Part shown: in pieces, positions 35,081 to 43,899 of the stretch
Layout of the letters: the number at the start of each line of letters is the position of its first letter
Position numbering within the stretch: position 1 is the stretch's first letter
Program-made: the position numbers and the translations under genes
Notes under the pieces: model-generated
Seen by the model: only the letters and a program-made list of their open reading frames with translations
Database searches by the model: none
Told to the model about the DNA's origin: nothing
Source of the DNA: Oscillospiraceae bacterium
GTDB taxonomy: Bacteria; Bacillota; Clostridia; Oscillospirales; Oscillospiraceae
Assembly (NCBI GenBank): GCA_017508045.1
Contig: JAFVZT010000024.1
Location: forward strand, 31,630 to 95,629
Reading direction: 5' to 3'
DNA: 64,000 nt

Positions 35081-35785
35081 TTAAGACCCTCGTACCGCAA
35101 TTTGCTCTACATATGGGGCTAAGGTGGCGGCATACCCCTCCACCTGCTGTTTCGTGGGTGCGCAAAGGCCGGAAAACACCACGCTGTCCCGGTCCACAAA
35201 GCTCTGTAAATACAGCTGCTTGGGCTTTTTCCCGGGAACAATGCCGGAAAGCCAGATGCCGATTTTCTCCATATCCTCAGTGCTGTGCAGCTGCTCAACC
35301 AAGGTGGTACGCAGCTCATAGTCTACCTCTCCGGAAATTAAAAAGGCAAGGGTTTCTTCTATTTTTTTCAAATCAATATGGGGCAGGCCCACGGTTTGTG
35401 CATATTTTTCCGGACTGTTTTTTACATCCACTGCCACATAATCCACAAGCTTTTCCTCCGCAAGCTGCCGCAGTATATCCGGCCTTGTGCCGTTGGTGTC
35501 CAGCTTCACCGAAAAGCCTCTTGCCTTAATGCCCCGAATAAGCTCCACAAGCCCCGGCTGACCGGTTGGCTCGCCGCCGGTGATAGCAACACCGTCCAAA
35601 AGGCCCTTTCTTGTCTCCAAAAAAGCAAAAAAGTCCCCTTCCTCCATAAAGCTTTCACCCTCATGGGGCAAAAGCTCTGCATTGTGGCAGAAGGGACACC
35701 GGAAATTACAGCCCTGTAAAAACACCGTACAGGCTACCTTTCCGGGAAAATCCAACAATGTCATTTTTTGAAGTCCGGCAATCAT
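35081..35785 (-). CDS. nrdG: Anaerobic ribonucleotide reductase activating protein
   Basis: 234-residue radical SAM enzyme that installs the glycyl radical on NrdD using S-adenosylmethionine and a [4Fe-4S] cluster. The cluster ligands are Cys26, Cys30 and Cys33 in LQGCNFRCPFCHN; GGEPTGQPGLV is the SAM-binding GGE motif. ATG 35785 follows AAGGAGG; twelve extra upstream codons in frame are unlikely. It is upstream of nrdD in the same direction, with its own extended -10 promoter (TGTGGTATACT) near 35810-35820. Belongs to the NrdG2-like branch that begins MIAGLQKMTLLDFPGKVA. Confidence 0.95.
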   Translation of the reverse strand: MIAGLQKMTLLDFPGKVACTVFLQGCNFRCPFCHNAELLPHEGESFMEEGDFFAFLETRKGLLDGVAITGGEPTGQPGLVELIRGIKARGFSVKLDTNGTRPDILRQLAEEKLVDYVAVDVKNSPEKYAQTVGLPHIDLKKIEETLAFLISGEVDYELRTTLVEQLHSTEDMEKIGIWLSGIVPGKKPKQLYLQSFVDRDSVVFSGLCAPTKQQVEGYAATLAPYVEQIAVRGS

Positions 35786-35881
35786 CGTCCTGCCCTCCTT
35801 TTTTCTTTCAGTATACCACAAGACCGCTTTTCTGACTAGAAGAAAATTTTCTCTTTTCCGGTTTTGCTGCGCTGTTGAAAT

Positions 35882-35910
35882 TTGTCGAATTATGTAGTAT
35901 TATGTATAAT
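35882..35910 (+). promoter_or_regulatory. Promoter of the VanX-like/M14 lipoprotein gene
   Basis: TTGTCG (35882-35887), 17-base spacer and perfect TATAAT (35905-35910), about 30 bases before the start codon. Confidence 0.7.
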
Positions 35911-35940
35911 ATAGTATACAGATATTTCAAGGAGCTGTTT

Positions 35941-37956
35941 ATGCACAAGAAAATTCTTGCACTTTTGCTAGCGCTGTCCATATTTCTTCCTCTTTTGGGC
36001 TGTAATAAAGCGCCCGGAACGGGAGCAAATCAGTCTGGGCAATCGGGAACAACCCAGGCCCCGCCGGAAACACCCACAACTCCTTCCGGAGAGGATTTGC
36101 AAATGGTGTTGGCAACCGCACATATTCCCGAGCTTTTTCTGGAGCTGAAATACTCCGGCACGGATAACCTTGCCGGCAAAGCGGTTTATAATTTTCAGGA
36201 GCTTTACCTCCGCCAAGGCACTGTTAAAAAGCTGCAAGGGGTTGTTGATGCGCTGAAGGAGGAAAACCTCACCTTAAAAATATGGGACGGCTTCCGCCCC
36301 ACCTCAGCACAGCAGGCGCTGTGGGACGCCTGTCCCGATGCTGCCCTTGTACAAAACCCCGCCACCGGCAGCAGCCCCTACAACCGAGGCAGCTGTGTCA
36401 GTGTCACCTTGGCAGATGCCCAGGGCAACGAGCTGACTATGCCCTCCGGCTTTGACGATTTGTCCTCCAAGGCAGACCGGGACTATTCCGACTGTACCGC
36501 AGAAGCCGCCGAAAACGCTAAGCTGCTGCAAAGCCTTATGGAGCAAAACGGCTTTACCGGCAACGCAGATAAATGGTGGCAGTTTACAGACACGATGGAA
36601 TACCCTGAGGAAACCTGCTTTGATCCCGCGGTTATTTCCCTGTGGTACGTAGACGGACAGGAGGAAATCCCTCTGCTGACAGAGGCAAATGCCGATGCCG
36701 CTTACTTAGAAACCATTGCTGCCCGGGACCACGTGACGGTGCTAGGATATGCCGATACCTTTGCTCTGGTTTCCTACGAATCCCAAACCGGCTACATAGA
36801 AAAAAAGTATTTGCAGTCCATACAGGAGCTGGCCTCCACCACCGCATGGACGCCGGACTGCAACGAACATATTAAGCTTTACAAAACCGCCTCCACGGAA
36901 ACCATTCTGAAAAAAATCCCCAAGGGTGCCGAGGTGGTGCTGAATAAGTGGTCGGGAAAATACGCCAAGGTCACCTATAAGGGAACGACCGGCTATGTTC
37001 TGTCCTACTTCATTATGCCGGCACAAAAGGACTATTTCACCGTCTGCCTGCAGGTGGTAAAGCCCACCGACACCTATACTTATGAGCAAATGCTCTCAGA
37101 CATTGCCACCTTAAAGGCTCTGTATCCCGATCAGATCACCGTAAGCTCCATCGGTAAAAGCGAGCTTGGAAAGGACCTTCCGGTAATTCTTTTGGGAAAT
37201 ACCTCTGCCAAGCAGCACGTGTTTATCCAGGCAGCTATCCACGGCAGAGAGCATATGACTGCGTGGCTGGCGATGACCATGGCAGATTACGCACTTTCCC
37301 AAAATCAGCTGGCCGCCGGGGATGTTTGCTATCACATTGTCCCCATGTCCAATCCCGACGGTGTAGAAATCTCCCAAACGGGTAAATTATTAACTGCGGA
37401 GCAAAAGGCCATTTACAAAAAGGATTTGGCCGCCGGCTATACCAATTCCGGCACGGCCTACTACGCCAAAAACTGGAAAGCAAACGCCCTGGGCGTAGAC
37501 CTGAACCGAAACTTCCCCTCCGGCTGGGAGAACAGTCGAGACCGCCTCAACCCCTCTTACCAGGCGCATTGCGGCAGCGCGCCCTTTATCGCTGCGGAAA
37601 CCAAGGCGCTGCGGGACTACACCTTAAGCAACAGCTTTTCCGCAACCATCAGCCTCCACTCCCAGGGCAGTGTGCTGTATTATAATTACGGAAAGAAGCA
37701 GCCGGTAAACGACCTGTCCCGTTCTCTTGCCTTAGCCGTTCAAAAGGAAATTGGCTATACTATGGTCAAAGATGACGGCACCACCGGTGCCGGCTATAAG
37801 GACTGGGTCATGGACGAGCTGGGAATCCCCTCTCTGACCATCGAAACCGGCTCCATCGGTTGTCCGCTGCCGAAACGGGAAAACGCCAATCTGTTTGCCC
37901 GTTTCCACAATGTCATTCCCGCCATCACCGCCTGGCTGCAAGAACAGGCCGCTTAA
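35941..37956 (+). CDS. Cell-wall lipoprotein: inactive VanX-like domain, two SH3 domains, M14 carboxypeptidase
   Basis: 671-residue surface lipoprotein (lipobox LLGC, Cys about 21) with a low-complexity linker. Residues 55-240 resemble a VanX/DdpX D-Ala-D-Ala dipeptidase, including WDGFRP. Every metal/catalytic position is altered: the SxHxxGxAxD motif reads SPYNRGSCVS (Tyr147, Ser154), and ExWH reads KWWQ (211-214). Two bacterial SH3 domains follow (242-297; 305-360). Residues 370-671 are a zinc carboxypeptidase of family M14 with intact His434, Glu437, Arg523, His573 and Glu635. It probably trims peptidoglycan stem peptides, the dead domain and SH3 domains acting as wall-binding parts; this role is inferred. 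An open frame continues upstream to 35875 but lacks a ribosome site; AAGGAG precedes ATG 35941. Confidence 0.9.
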   Translation: MHKKILALLLALSIFLPLLGCNKAPGTGANQSGQSGTTQAPPETPTTPSGEDLQMVLATAHIPELFLELKYSGTDNLAGKAVYNFQELYLRQGTVKKLQGVVDALKEENLTLKIWDGFRPTSAQQALWDACPDAALVQNPATGSSPYNRGSCVSVTLADAQGNELTMPSGFDDLSSKADRDYSDCTAEAAENAKLLQSLMEQNGFTGNADKWWQFTDTMEYPEETCFDPAVISLWYVDGQEEIPLLTEANADAAYLETIAARDHVTVLGYADTFALVSYESQTGYIEKKYLQSIQELASTTAWTPDCNEHIKLYKTASTETILKKIPKGAEVVLNKWSGKYAKVTYKGTTGYVLSYFIMPAQKDYFTVCLQVVKPTDTYTYEQMLSDIATLKALYPDQITVSSIGKSELGKDLPVILLGNTSAKQHVFIQAAIHGREHMTAWLAMTMADYALSQNQLAAGDVCYHIVPMSNPDGVEISQTGKLLTAEQKAIYKKDLAAGYTNSGTAYYAKNWKANALGVDLNRNFPSGWENSRDRLNPSYQAHCGSAPFIAAETKALRDYTLSNSFSATISLHSQGSVLYYNYGKKQPVNDLSRSLALAVQKEIGYTMVKDDGTTGAGYKDWVMDELGIPSLTIETGSIGCPLPKRENANLFARFHNVIPAITAWLQEQAA

Positions 37957-37968
37957 AGAAAATTCCAA

Positions 37969-38013
37969 AAACACCCCTCTGTCACAGCGCAAGCTGTAAA
38001 AGAGGGGTGTTTT
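37969..38013. terminator. Terminator between the M14 lipoprotein gene and the vanZ-like gene
   Basis: AAACACCCCTCT and its complement AGAGGGGTGTTT, with a smaller AGC/GCT stem inside, ending in a T-run on the plus strand and an A-run on the left, so it works in both directions. Confidence 0.88.
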
Positions 38014-38014
38014 G

Positions 38015-38566
38015 TCAGTTAAATAAATATATCATATGCCGGGGCAGGGCCTTTATGGTCTCCACCAGCGCATAAATAGCCATAGGGCCAAACATACAAA
38101 GGCAAACTATACAAACAAAATTAACAGTTTTGTCCTTTACCCGGGGTCTTAATATGCCATACAGCCCGACTCCGATTAGGCCGCCTAAGCTGTTCATAAT
38201 CATATCCGTGGTGTCCAGGCCGCCTAAGTAGGAAAACACCTGCACAAGCTCAATGATAACGGGCAACACAATGCAAACTGCCGCGGCCCGCCTTTTCCGC
38301 ATATAAAACGGAAGCAACATTCCTAAGGGAATAAACAACACACAGTTTAGAAAAAAGGCAGAAATTTCAATCCAATTTCCCTGTCTGATGAAAAAATCTA
38401 TGGACTTAAAGGGAATTATGTATTTTTTCAGCCGATAATAAAGGGGGATTTTCTGATGCCAATCGATTTTCAAAAAAGGGTCATAGTTGAATTTAAATAA
38501 AATCGCCCACAAAAGCAAAATCCCATACACCACAAAAAGCGCTGTGATTTTCCTTCTGCTTTTCAT
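38015..38566 (-). CDS. VanZ-like membrane protein
   Basis: 183-residue membrane protein with about five hydrophobic segments. The VanZ signature is present: NCVLFIPLGMLLPF, then IIELVQVFSYLGGLDTTDMIMNSLGGLIGV. VanZ homologues affect susceptibility to lipoglycopeptides and surface features, but most, including lone copies like this, have no defined function. It is convergent with a protein containing an inactive VanX-like domain; the rest of a vancomycin-resistance cluster (vanH, D-Ala-D-Lac ligase, VanRS) is absent, so resistance should not be inferred. A good ribosome site, AAGGGGG, precedes the ATG. Confidence 0.88.
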   Translation of the reverse strand: MKSRRKITALFVVYGILLLWAILFKFNYDPFLKIDWHQKIPLYYRLKKYIIPFKSIDFFIRQGNWIEISAFFLNCVLFIPLGMLLPFYMRKRRAAAVCIVLPVIIELVQVFSYLGGLDTTDMIMNSLGGLIGVGLYGILRPRVKDKTVNFVCIVCLCMFGPMAIYALVETIKALPRHMIYLFN

Positions 38567-38602
38567 CGCAAAACCCCCTTTTCTTTAGAATTTTTATAAC
38601 AA

Positions 38603-38630
38603 CAGAGGCTTCCACTTGTGGAAGCCTCTG
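38603..38630. terminator. Hairpin downstream of gap
   Basis: A 13-base perfect stem (CAGAGGCTTCCAC) with a 2-base gap at the tip, which folds as a slightly shorter stem. Flanks are AT-rich; it likely ends the leftward gap message. Confidence 0.75.
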
Positions 38631-38648
38631 CTTTTCGTAATTTTTAAA

Positions 38649-39665
38649 TTACAGCAGCTCTGCGAAGTGCTTAATGGTGCGAACCATCTGAGAAACGTAG
38701 GAGTTCTCGTTGTCGTACCAGGAAACAACCTGAACCTGAGTCTTGCCGTCAGCCAGCTTGCAGACCATGGTCTGAGTAGCATCGAACAAGGAGCCGTAAC
38801 GCATACCGATAACATCGGAGGAAACGATCTCGTCGGTGTTGTAGCCGAAGGACTCGGTAGCAGCAGCCTTCATAGCAGCGTTGATCTCGTCAACAGTGAC
38901 GCTCTTGGCACAAACAGCATTCAAAATGGTGGTGGAACCGGTGGGAGTGGGGATACGCTGTGCAGCGCCGATGAGCTTGCCGTTCAGCTCGGGGATAACC
39001 AGACCGATGGCCTTAGCAGCACCGGTGGAGTTGGGAACGATGTTCACAGCACCGGCTCTGGAGCGACGCAGGTCGCCCTTGCGCTGAGGACCGTCCAGGA
39101 TCATCTGGTCGCCGGTGTAGGCGTGGATGGTGCACATAATGCCAGACTCGATTTCAGCCAGGTCGTTCAGAGCCTTAGCCATGGGTGCCAGGCAGTTGGT
39201 GGTGCAGGAAGCAGCAGAGATGATGTTGTCTTCCTTGGTCAAAGTGTTGTGGTTAACGTTATATACGATGGTGGGCAGGTCGTTGCCGGCAGGAGCAGAG
39301 ATAACAACCTTCTTGGCGCCGGCATCGATGTGAGCCTGAGCCTTAGCCTTAGAGGTGTAGAAGCCGGTGCACTCCAGCACGACGTCAACACCCAGCTGGC
39401 CCCAGGGCAGCTCGGCAGCGTTAGCCTTAGCGTAGATGGTGATCTTCTTGCCGTCAACAACGATGTTGTCCTCGCCAGCCTCAACAACGTGACCCTGAGC
39501 AGCGTAATTGCCCTGAGTGGAGTCGTACTTCAGCAGGTGAGCCAGCATAGCAGGAGAGGTCAGGTCGTTGATAGCGACGACTTCATAACCCTCAGCACCG
39601 AACATCTGACGGAAAGCCAGACGGCCGATACGGCCAAAACCATTAATTGCAACTTTTACAGACAT
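38649..39665 (-). CDS. gap: Glyceraldehyde-3-phosphate dehydrogenase, type I
   Basis: 338-residue glycolytic enzyme that oxidises glyceraldehyde-3-phosphate with NAD and phosphate. The N-terminal Rossmann motif is [17 protein letters not shown] and the catalytic Cys is in [15 protein letters not shown] 39665 follows GGAGGAAG; a longer open frame upstream has no ribosome site and crosses the promoter. Codon use is extremely biased, consistent with very high expression, and this creates a long antisense open frame. Monocistronic, with its own promoter at 39753-39781. Confidence 0.98.
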   Translation of the reverse strand: MSVKVAINGFGRIGRLAFRQMFGAEGYEVVAINDLTSPAMLAHLLKYDSTQGNYAAQGHVVEAGEDNIVVDGKKITIYAKANAAELPWGQLGVDVVLECTGFYTSKAKAQAHIDAGAKKVVISAPAGNDLPTIVYNVNHNTLTKEDNIISAASCTTNCLAPMAKALNDLAEIESGIMCTIHAYTGDQMILDGPQRKGDLRRSRAGAVNIVPNSTGAAKAIGLVIPELNGKLIGAAQRIPTPTGSTTILNAVCAKSVTVDEINAAMKAAATESFGYNTDEIVSSDVIGMRYGSLFDATQTMVCKLADGKTQVQVVSWYDNENSYVSQMVRTIKHFAELL

Positions 39666-39752
39666 AGTTTCTTCCTCCATAAAATAACTTGCCGCTTTTC
39701 GCAGCTTTTTTCTAAAGAACAGCCTTTGGAGCGATAGCCCCATACGATATCT

Positions 39753-39781
39753 ATTATACTATAGACTTTTTCCGTTGTAAA
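39753..39781 (-). promoter_or_regulatory. gap promoter
   Basis: Minus strand TTTACA (39781-39776), 17-base spacer, perfect TATAAT (39758-39753). This is one mismatch from consensus in the -35. Confidence 0.8.
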
Positions 39782-39810
39782 GTAGCGAATTTGTCAAAAT
39801 CCGGATTTTC

Positions 39811-40989
39811 TTACTCTGGAAAATTGGAACAACTGTCTATGCTTTCCAAAAACAGCCGGTAAAGCTGCTTTTTTGTTGCGCAGACACTGCCTTGGAAAAA
39901 GCCGGCCTTGCCGCCGCCTTTTCCTCCCGGCTGCTGAAGGATTGCTCTGCCCAGAGGCGATACGTCCTGCTGCTTGCTGATAAGGCAGAACCGGTAGCCG
40001 GCATCGTCGCTGCCTACGAATACCGCCGCAACACCGCCGCAGACCCGGGCAATTTCCTCCGCCAAGGGCCGGGCGGCAACAGGGGAGAGGGCATCGTCAA
40101 AATGCACCACATTCTTTTGGTTTACATAACCCTGAGCGAGCAGGGTTAGAATACGCCGTTCCAGTGCGTTTCCCCGGAGCTTTTCCGCCGCCAGCGCCTG
40201 GTTCATTTTTTCGGCAGCCGCGCCGGTTTCCAGTATTTTGGCGGAAAAAGCCTGGGAAACCAGGCGGTTTTGTCCGTAAATCCGGGAGAACAGCCTTCTC
40301 GCCCGTTCTCCGCAGACCATCTCTATCCGCACGCCCTCGTGAAATTTCACGCAGCTTAGAAGCTTAATAATCCCGATTTCCCCGGTAAATTTGGTATGAA
40401 CACCGCAGCAGGCACATACATCGTAGCCAGGGATTTCCACAATCCGCACCGGCCAGGGCAGTGCCTTTTTTGACCGATAGGGAAGCACCGCCAGCTCCTC
40501 GGCAGAAGGATAGCTGCAGAAAACCGGCAGATTTTCAAAAACTGCCCGGTTTGCCTGCTTTTCTATCTCCTCCAGTGCCTCTAAAGGAATGGGAACATCA
40601 AAATCAATGGTAATTTCCTCTGCACCCATATGAAAGCCTACATTATGTCCGCCGAATACCCTATGAACGATGCCCGAAACGATATGCTCGCCGGTGTGCT
40701 GCTGCATCAAATCAAATCGCCGCTGCCAGTCGATTTCTCCCTGCACAGACGCGCCCACAGCAAGAGGCTTTTCGCATAAATGTAAAACCTTTCCGTCCCT
40801 TTCCTGCACATCCAGCACCCGAATACCCCCCAGGCTGCCCAAATCACAGGCCTGTCCGCCGCCCTCGGGATAAAAAGCGGTTTGGTTCAGCGTTACCCAA
40901 AAGCCGCCGGCTGTTTCCCGGCAGCAGGTAACGGTGGCAGTAAAGGTTTTTTGATGGCTGTCACCATAATATAGCTTTTGCGCTTCCAT
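39811..40989 (-). CDS. Alanyl-tRNA editing protein (AlaX-L-like, with DHHA1 domain)
   Basis: 392-residue stand-alone homologue of the editing half of alanyl-tRNA synthetase, which removes Ser or Gly wrongly attached to tRNA-Ala. An N-terminal barrel (TAFYPEGGGQACDLG) precedes the zinc-binding editing site HxxxH (His98-Thr-Gly-Glu-His102) and CxxxH (Cys194, His198). The C-terminal 150 residues are a DHHA1-like domain with a Gly-rich end (QQPGGKGGGKAGFFQGS). No synthetase catalytic domain is present. ATG 40989 has GAGGAGC upstream; the much longer upstream frame overlaps noc and is rejected. Divergent from noc. Confidence 0.92.
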   Translation of the reverse strand: MEAQKLYYGDSHQKTFTATVTCCRETAGGFWVTLNQTAFYPEGGGQACDLGSLGGIRVLDVQERDGKVLHLCEKPLAVGASVQGEIDWQRRFDLMQQHTGEHIVSGIVHRVFGGHNVGFHMGAEEITIDFDVPIPLEALEEIEKQANRAVFENLPVFCSYPSAEELAVLPYRSKKALPWPVRIVEIPGYDVCACCGVHTKFTGEIGIIKLLSCVKFHEGVRIEMVCGERARRLFSRIYGQNRLVSQAFSAKILETGAAAEKMNQALAAEKLRGNALERRILTLLAQGYVNQKNVVHFDDALSPVAARPLAEEIARVCGGVAAVFVGSDDAGYRFCLISKQQDVSPLGRAILQQPGGKGGGKAGFFQGSVCATKKQLYRLFLESIDSCSNFPE

Positions 40990-41151
40990 AATCTTCGCTC
41001 CTCGGTCAATTTCCTCCATTCTACCACAAAAAGGTAGCTGTATGCAAGGATATTTGTCGAGTACTTTTGTTGAGAGAATCCTTTGTTTCGTGGTTTTTCT
41101 GGAAGTTTTCCAAGTAAAATGTGTAACACAATGCACAAAGGGGGACATACC

Positions 41152-41934
41152 ATGCAATGTCAAAAGCTGAAAACCTATATGGAAACGGGACGGGTGGTAT
41201 TTCTGCCTGCCAGAGCCATTCGCGCCAACCCCTCCCAGCCCAGAAAGATTTTTGAGGAGGCAGCCTTGGCGGAGCTTGCCGAAAGCATCCGCCAGCACGG
41301 GATTTTGCAGCCGCTTTCTGTCCGCCGAGTTGGGACAAGCTACGAGCTGATCGCCGGGGAACGGCGACTGCGGGCAGGAATTTTAGCCGGACTTTCGGAA
41401 ATTCCCTGCATCGTTATGAATATGGACGACAAGGAGTCGGGCATGACTGCCCTGGTGGAAAATTTACAGCGGCAGGACTTGGATTTTATTGAGGAGGCAA
41501 AGGGCATCAGCTCTGTTATGGAACAGTGGTCCTTAAGTCAGGAGCAGGCCGCCCGGCTTTTGGGAAAAAGCCAAAGCAGTGTGGCAAACAAGCTGCGGCT
41601 TTTAAAGCACTCTCCGCCAGTGCTGCAGGCCTTGCGGCAGTACGGACTGACGGAGCGCCACGCCCGGGCCTTGCTGAAGCTCCCCTCTGAGGCGGAAAAG
41701 CTCTCTGCCATTGACGCCATTGTGCGACAGCAAATGAGCGTTTCCCGAACGGAGCAGTACATAGAGGAGCTGCTGTCTAAGACTGCACCCAAATTGCCCA
41801 AGGCGGACTTAGGCGGCTTTTTAAAGCGGGTCAGCCAAAGCCTTTCCAATCTGCAAAAATGCGGCATTCCGATTATTTCCGACCGCCGGGAAACGGAAAG
41901 TCAAATTGTATTGACTATCACCATCGCCAAATAA
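41152..41934 (+). CDS. noc: ParB/Noc-family DNA-binding protein, probable nucleoid occlusion factor
   Basis: 260-residue CTP-dependent clamp of the ParB superfamily. The N-terminal domain carries the CTP motif GERRLRAG and the partner motif ENLQRQDL; the HTH is in LSQEQAARLLGKSQSSVANKLRLL; HARALL precedes the C-terminal dimer domain. A true parB beside parA is at 52436, so this second paralogue fits Noc, which blocks septum formation over the nucleoid. Supporting this, a perfect Noc-binding site (ATTTCCCGGGAAAT) occurs at 54865-54878. The N-terminus before the ParB domain includes QCQKLKTYMETGRVVFLP; a membrane-targeting helix as in Bacillus Noc is not obvious. ATG 41152 has a GGGGG site. Confidence 0.85.
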   Translation: MQCQKLKTYMETGRVVFLPARAIRANPSQPRKIFEEAALAELAESIRQHGILQPLSVRRVGTSYELIAGERRLRAGILAGLSEIPCIVMNMDDKESGMTALVENLQRQDLDFIEEAKGISSVMEQWSLSQEQAARLLGKSQSSVANKLRLLKHSPPVLQALRQYGLTERHARALLKLPSEAEKLSAIDAIVRQQMSVSRTEQYIEELLSKTAPKLPKADLGGFLKRVSQSLSNLQKCGIPIISDRRETESQIVLTITIAK

Positions 41935-41971
41935 CACAGAGGGCAGAAAAAGGCCCCCTTGTCATAGCAAT

Positions 41972-42172
41972 GTCATTAAGTTAGTATGTCATCCTGAGCG
42001 TGGTGCTCCGCGCAGCGAATTTAAAATCTCAATGCTTGCCGGTGGCAAGCATACATAAATTCACAAGTTGAGGGATCTACGCACCATCGTATGTGCTAAG
42101 CACCTGACAGATGCGAAGATTCCTCCACGCGCTACGCTTGGTCGGAATGACAGACTTTCTTAACTTAATAAC
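41972..42172. mobile_element. Palindromic dispersed repeat (MITE-like), copy 2
   Basis: 201 bp starting GTCATTAAGTTAG then GTCATCCTGAGCG, and ending GGAATGACAG then TTAACTTAATAAC. The middle differs from copy 1 and contains a hairpin with CTTGCCGGTGGCAAG. It lies between noc and the flavin reductase gene. Confidence 0.8.
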
Positions 42173-42201
42173 ATTGCCCGACAGGGGGCAAAAAACAGTC
42201 T

Positions 42202-42801
42202 TTACAGCTTCTCAAAAACCTCCGGGCCGTGCTTGCACCAGGGACACACATAATCCTCGGGAACAGACGCGCCCTCGTACACATAGCCGCAGATCTTGCA
42301 AACCCAGCTTGCCTTTTCTGCTGGCTGGGGCTTGGGCTTAACGTGGTCAAAATAATACTGATAGGTCATACTGGGGACATTGGAAAGCACCTTCGCCTGG
42401 GTAACCTCGGCAATAAATACGGTATGTGTTCCGCAATCCACAGTGGAAACCACCTTGCCGCTGATAACGGCATTGCTGTGGTCAGCATCATAGCAAATAC
42501 CGTTTTCTGTACGGTTTTGGGGCATACCGTCAAACTTATCCGTATCCCGACCGGACTGGAAGCCATAATGCTTAAACAGCCAAAAGGGTGCCTCCTGGGA
42601 TAAAACCGAGATGTTAAATTCTCCCGTTGCTAAAATCATATCGTGGGTCAGGTTCTGCTTGTTTACAGATATTTGAATCTGCAAGGGGGTGTCTGTCAGC
42701 TGCATAGCAGTGTTGATGATACAGCCGTTGTCCTTTCCGTCCTGCTTTGCTGTCAGCACAAACAGGCCGTAGCTGAGCTTAAATAATGCGTTTTTATCCA
42801 T
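42202..42801 (-). CDS. hrb: Flavin reductase domain fused to rubredoxin (high-molecular-weight rubredoxin)
   Basis: 199-residue electron carrier. Residues 1-150 are an FMN-binding flavin reductase-like domain (KLSYGLFVLTAKQDGKDNGC, TPLQIQISVNKQNLTHDM). The C-terminal 35 residues are a short rubredoxin domain with the iron ligands CKIC and CPWC. Such proteins (Hrb of Moorella) pass electrons from NAD(P)H to flavodiiron proteins that reduce oxygen or NO in anaerobes. It starts four bases after the glucokinase stop codon, so it is the second gene of a pair. The same short rubredoxin spacing recurs in the proteins at 61794 and 61957. Confidence 0.92.
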   Translation of the reverse strand: MDKNALFKLSYGLFVLTAKQDGKDNGCIINTAMQLTDTPLQIQISVNKQNLTHDMILATGEFNISVLSQEAPFWLFKHYGFQSGRDTDKFDGMPQNRTENGICYDADHSNAVISGKVVSTVDCGTHTVFIAEVTQAKVLSNVPSMTYQYYFDHVKPKPQPAEKASWVCKICGYVYEGASVPEDYVCPWCKHGPEVFEKL

Positions 42802-42805
42802 AATA

Positions 42806-43741
42806 TCACTCCTTTATCAGTTTAAAAGCACCATAGGTGCCTGCATCATTGCCTAATGTAGCGAGAGCAAAATGTACCGGTGCTACCGCGTGGAACACGT
42901 GCTTTTGAAAGTGACGCTGTACACCTTCCAAAAGGGGGATGCCTGCCTTGCTGACACCTCCCCCCAGCACCACCGCCTCCGGGTCTATCACGTTGCAGAT
43001 GTTGGCTAAAAATTCTCCCAGATAGGCATACACCTGCTCCAGAATTTCCTTTGCCGGGCTATCGCCTGCCGCGGCTGCGTCGAACACCGCCTTGCAGGTA
43101 AGGTTTTCCACATTCCGCAAAAGGGAAGGGGTATCACAATTTTCTAAATACTCCTTTGCCAACCGCACAATGCCGGTGGCAGAGCAGTACTGCTCTACAC
43201 AGCCGCGATTGCCACAGCCGCAGGCTTGACGCTCCTTCCGGTTGATTACCATATGACCAATCTCGCCGCCGGCGCCGTGGGTGCCGTAAAGAACTTTGCC
43301 GCCAATGACAATGCCGCCGCCCACGCCGGTGCCCAGGGTGGCAAACACCATTGTGTCATAGCCTTGACCGCCGCCCTTCCAGCACTCGCCTAAGGCGGCA
43401 AGGGTGGCGTCGTTTCCCGCTTTTACAGGAAATCCGGTAAGTCGGGAAAGCTCTTTTTCAATGTTAAAAACACCCCAGCCCAGATTAATGCACCGGTTCA
43501 CCGTGCCGTCGGAACGCACCGGACCGGGAACACCGATACCGATGCCCATAATCTGCCGGCGGGGAATGCTTCTTCGCTGCAAATATGCCTCCACCGAAGC
43601 AGCTATATCCGGCAAAATTGCCCTGCCGCCCTCGGCTGTTCGGGTGGGAAGCTCCCATTTGTCCAAAAGTGTACCGTCTTCGGCAAAATATGCCAGCTTT
43701 ACCGTTGTGCCGCCTACGTCCACACCAAAGCCGTACCTCAT
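42806..43741 (-). CDS. glcK: ROK-family glucokinase
   Basis: 311-residue sugar kinase that phosphorylates glucose with ATP. The N-terminal phosphate motif is GVDVGGTTVKLAYF, the catalytic Asp is in AGNDATLAALGE, the GATLGTGVGGG-like ATP loop reads LGTGVGGGIVIG, and the zinc site is CGCGNRGCVEQ. No helix-turn-helix precedes the kinase domain, so it is an enzyme and not a ROK repressor. GGGAGG precedes ATG 43741; a minus-strand TATAAT lies at 43779-43774. It is divergent from pgi, which uses its product, and is followed by the flavin reductase-rubredoxin gene. Confidence 0.93.
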   Translation of the reverse strand: MRYGFGVDVGGTTVKLAYFAEDGTLLDKWELPTRTAEGGRAILPDIAASVEAYLQRRSIPRRQIMGIGIGVPGPVRSDGTVNRCINLGWGVFNIEKELSRLTGFPVKAGNDATLAALGECWKGGGQGYDTMVFATLGTGVGGGIVIGGKVLYGTHGAGGEIGHMVINRKERQACGCGNRGCVEQYCSATGIVRLAKEYLENCDTPSLLRNVENLTCKAVFDAAAAGDSPAKEILEQVYAYLGEFLANICNVIDPEAVVLGGGVSKAGIPLLEGVQRHFQKHVFHAVAPVHFALATLGNDAGTYGAFKLIKE

Positions 43742-43899
43742 AACAGTTTCCTCCCGGGAATGCTTTTTTATTCATTATATAGGAACTCAGGAAAAAAATC
43801 TATACCGGAATAAAACTTTTCCCCTTGCGGGTATTGCCTTTTGCACAAAATTGGGGTAACATATATTTGAAATAAAATACGGAAAGGGGTTTCCTGATA

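Noticed and set aside
35228-35241. A second Noc-binding site inside nrdG
   Set aside because: TTTTCCCGGGAACA matches only 11 of 14 positions and lies in coding sequence; only the site at 54865 is perfect.
35941-38566. A vancomycin-resistance locus, from VanX-like and VanZ-like genes side by side
   Set aside because: The VanX-like domain has lost all zinc ligands, the genes converge, and there is no ligase, VanH or two-component system.
38616-39737. A long open frame antisense to gap
   Set aside because: Shadow of the biased gap coding sequence; repetitive Val/Ser/Gly-rich translation without domains.
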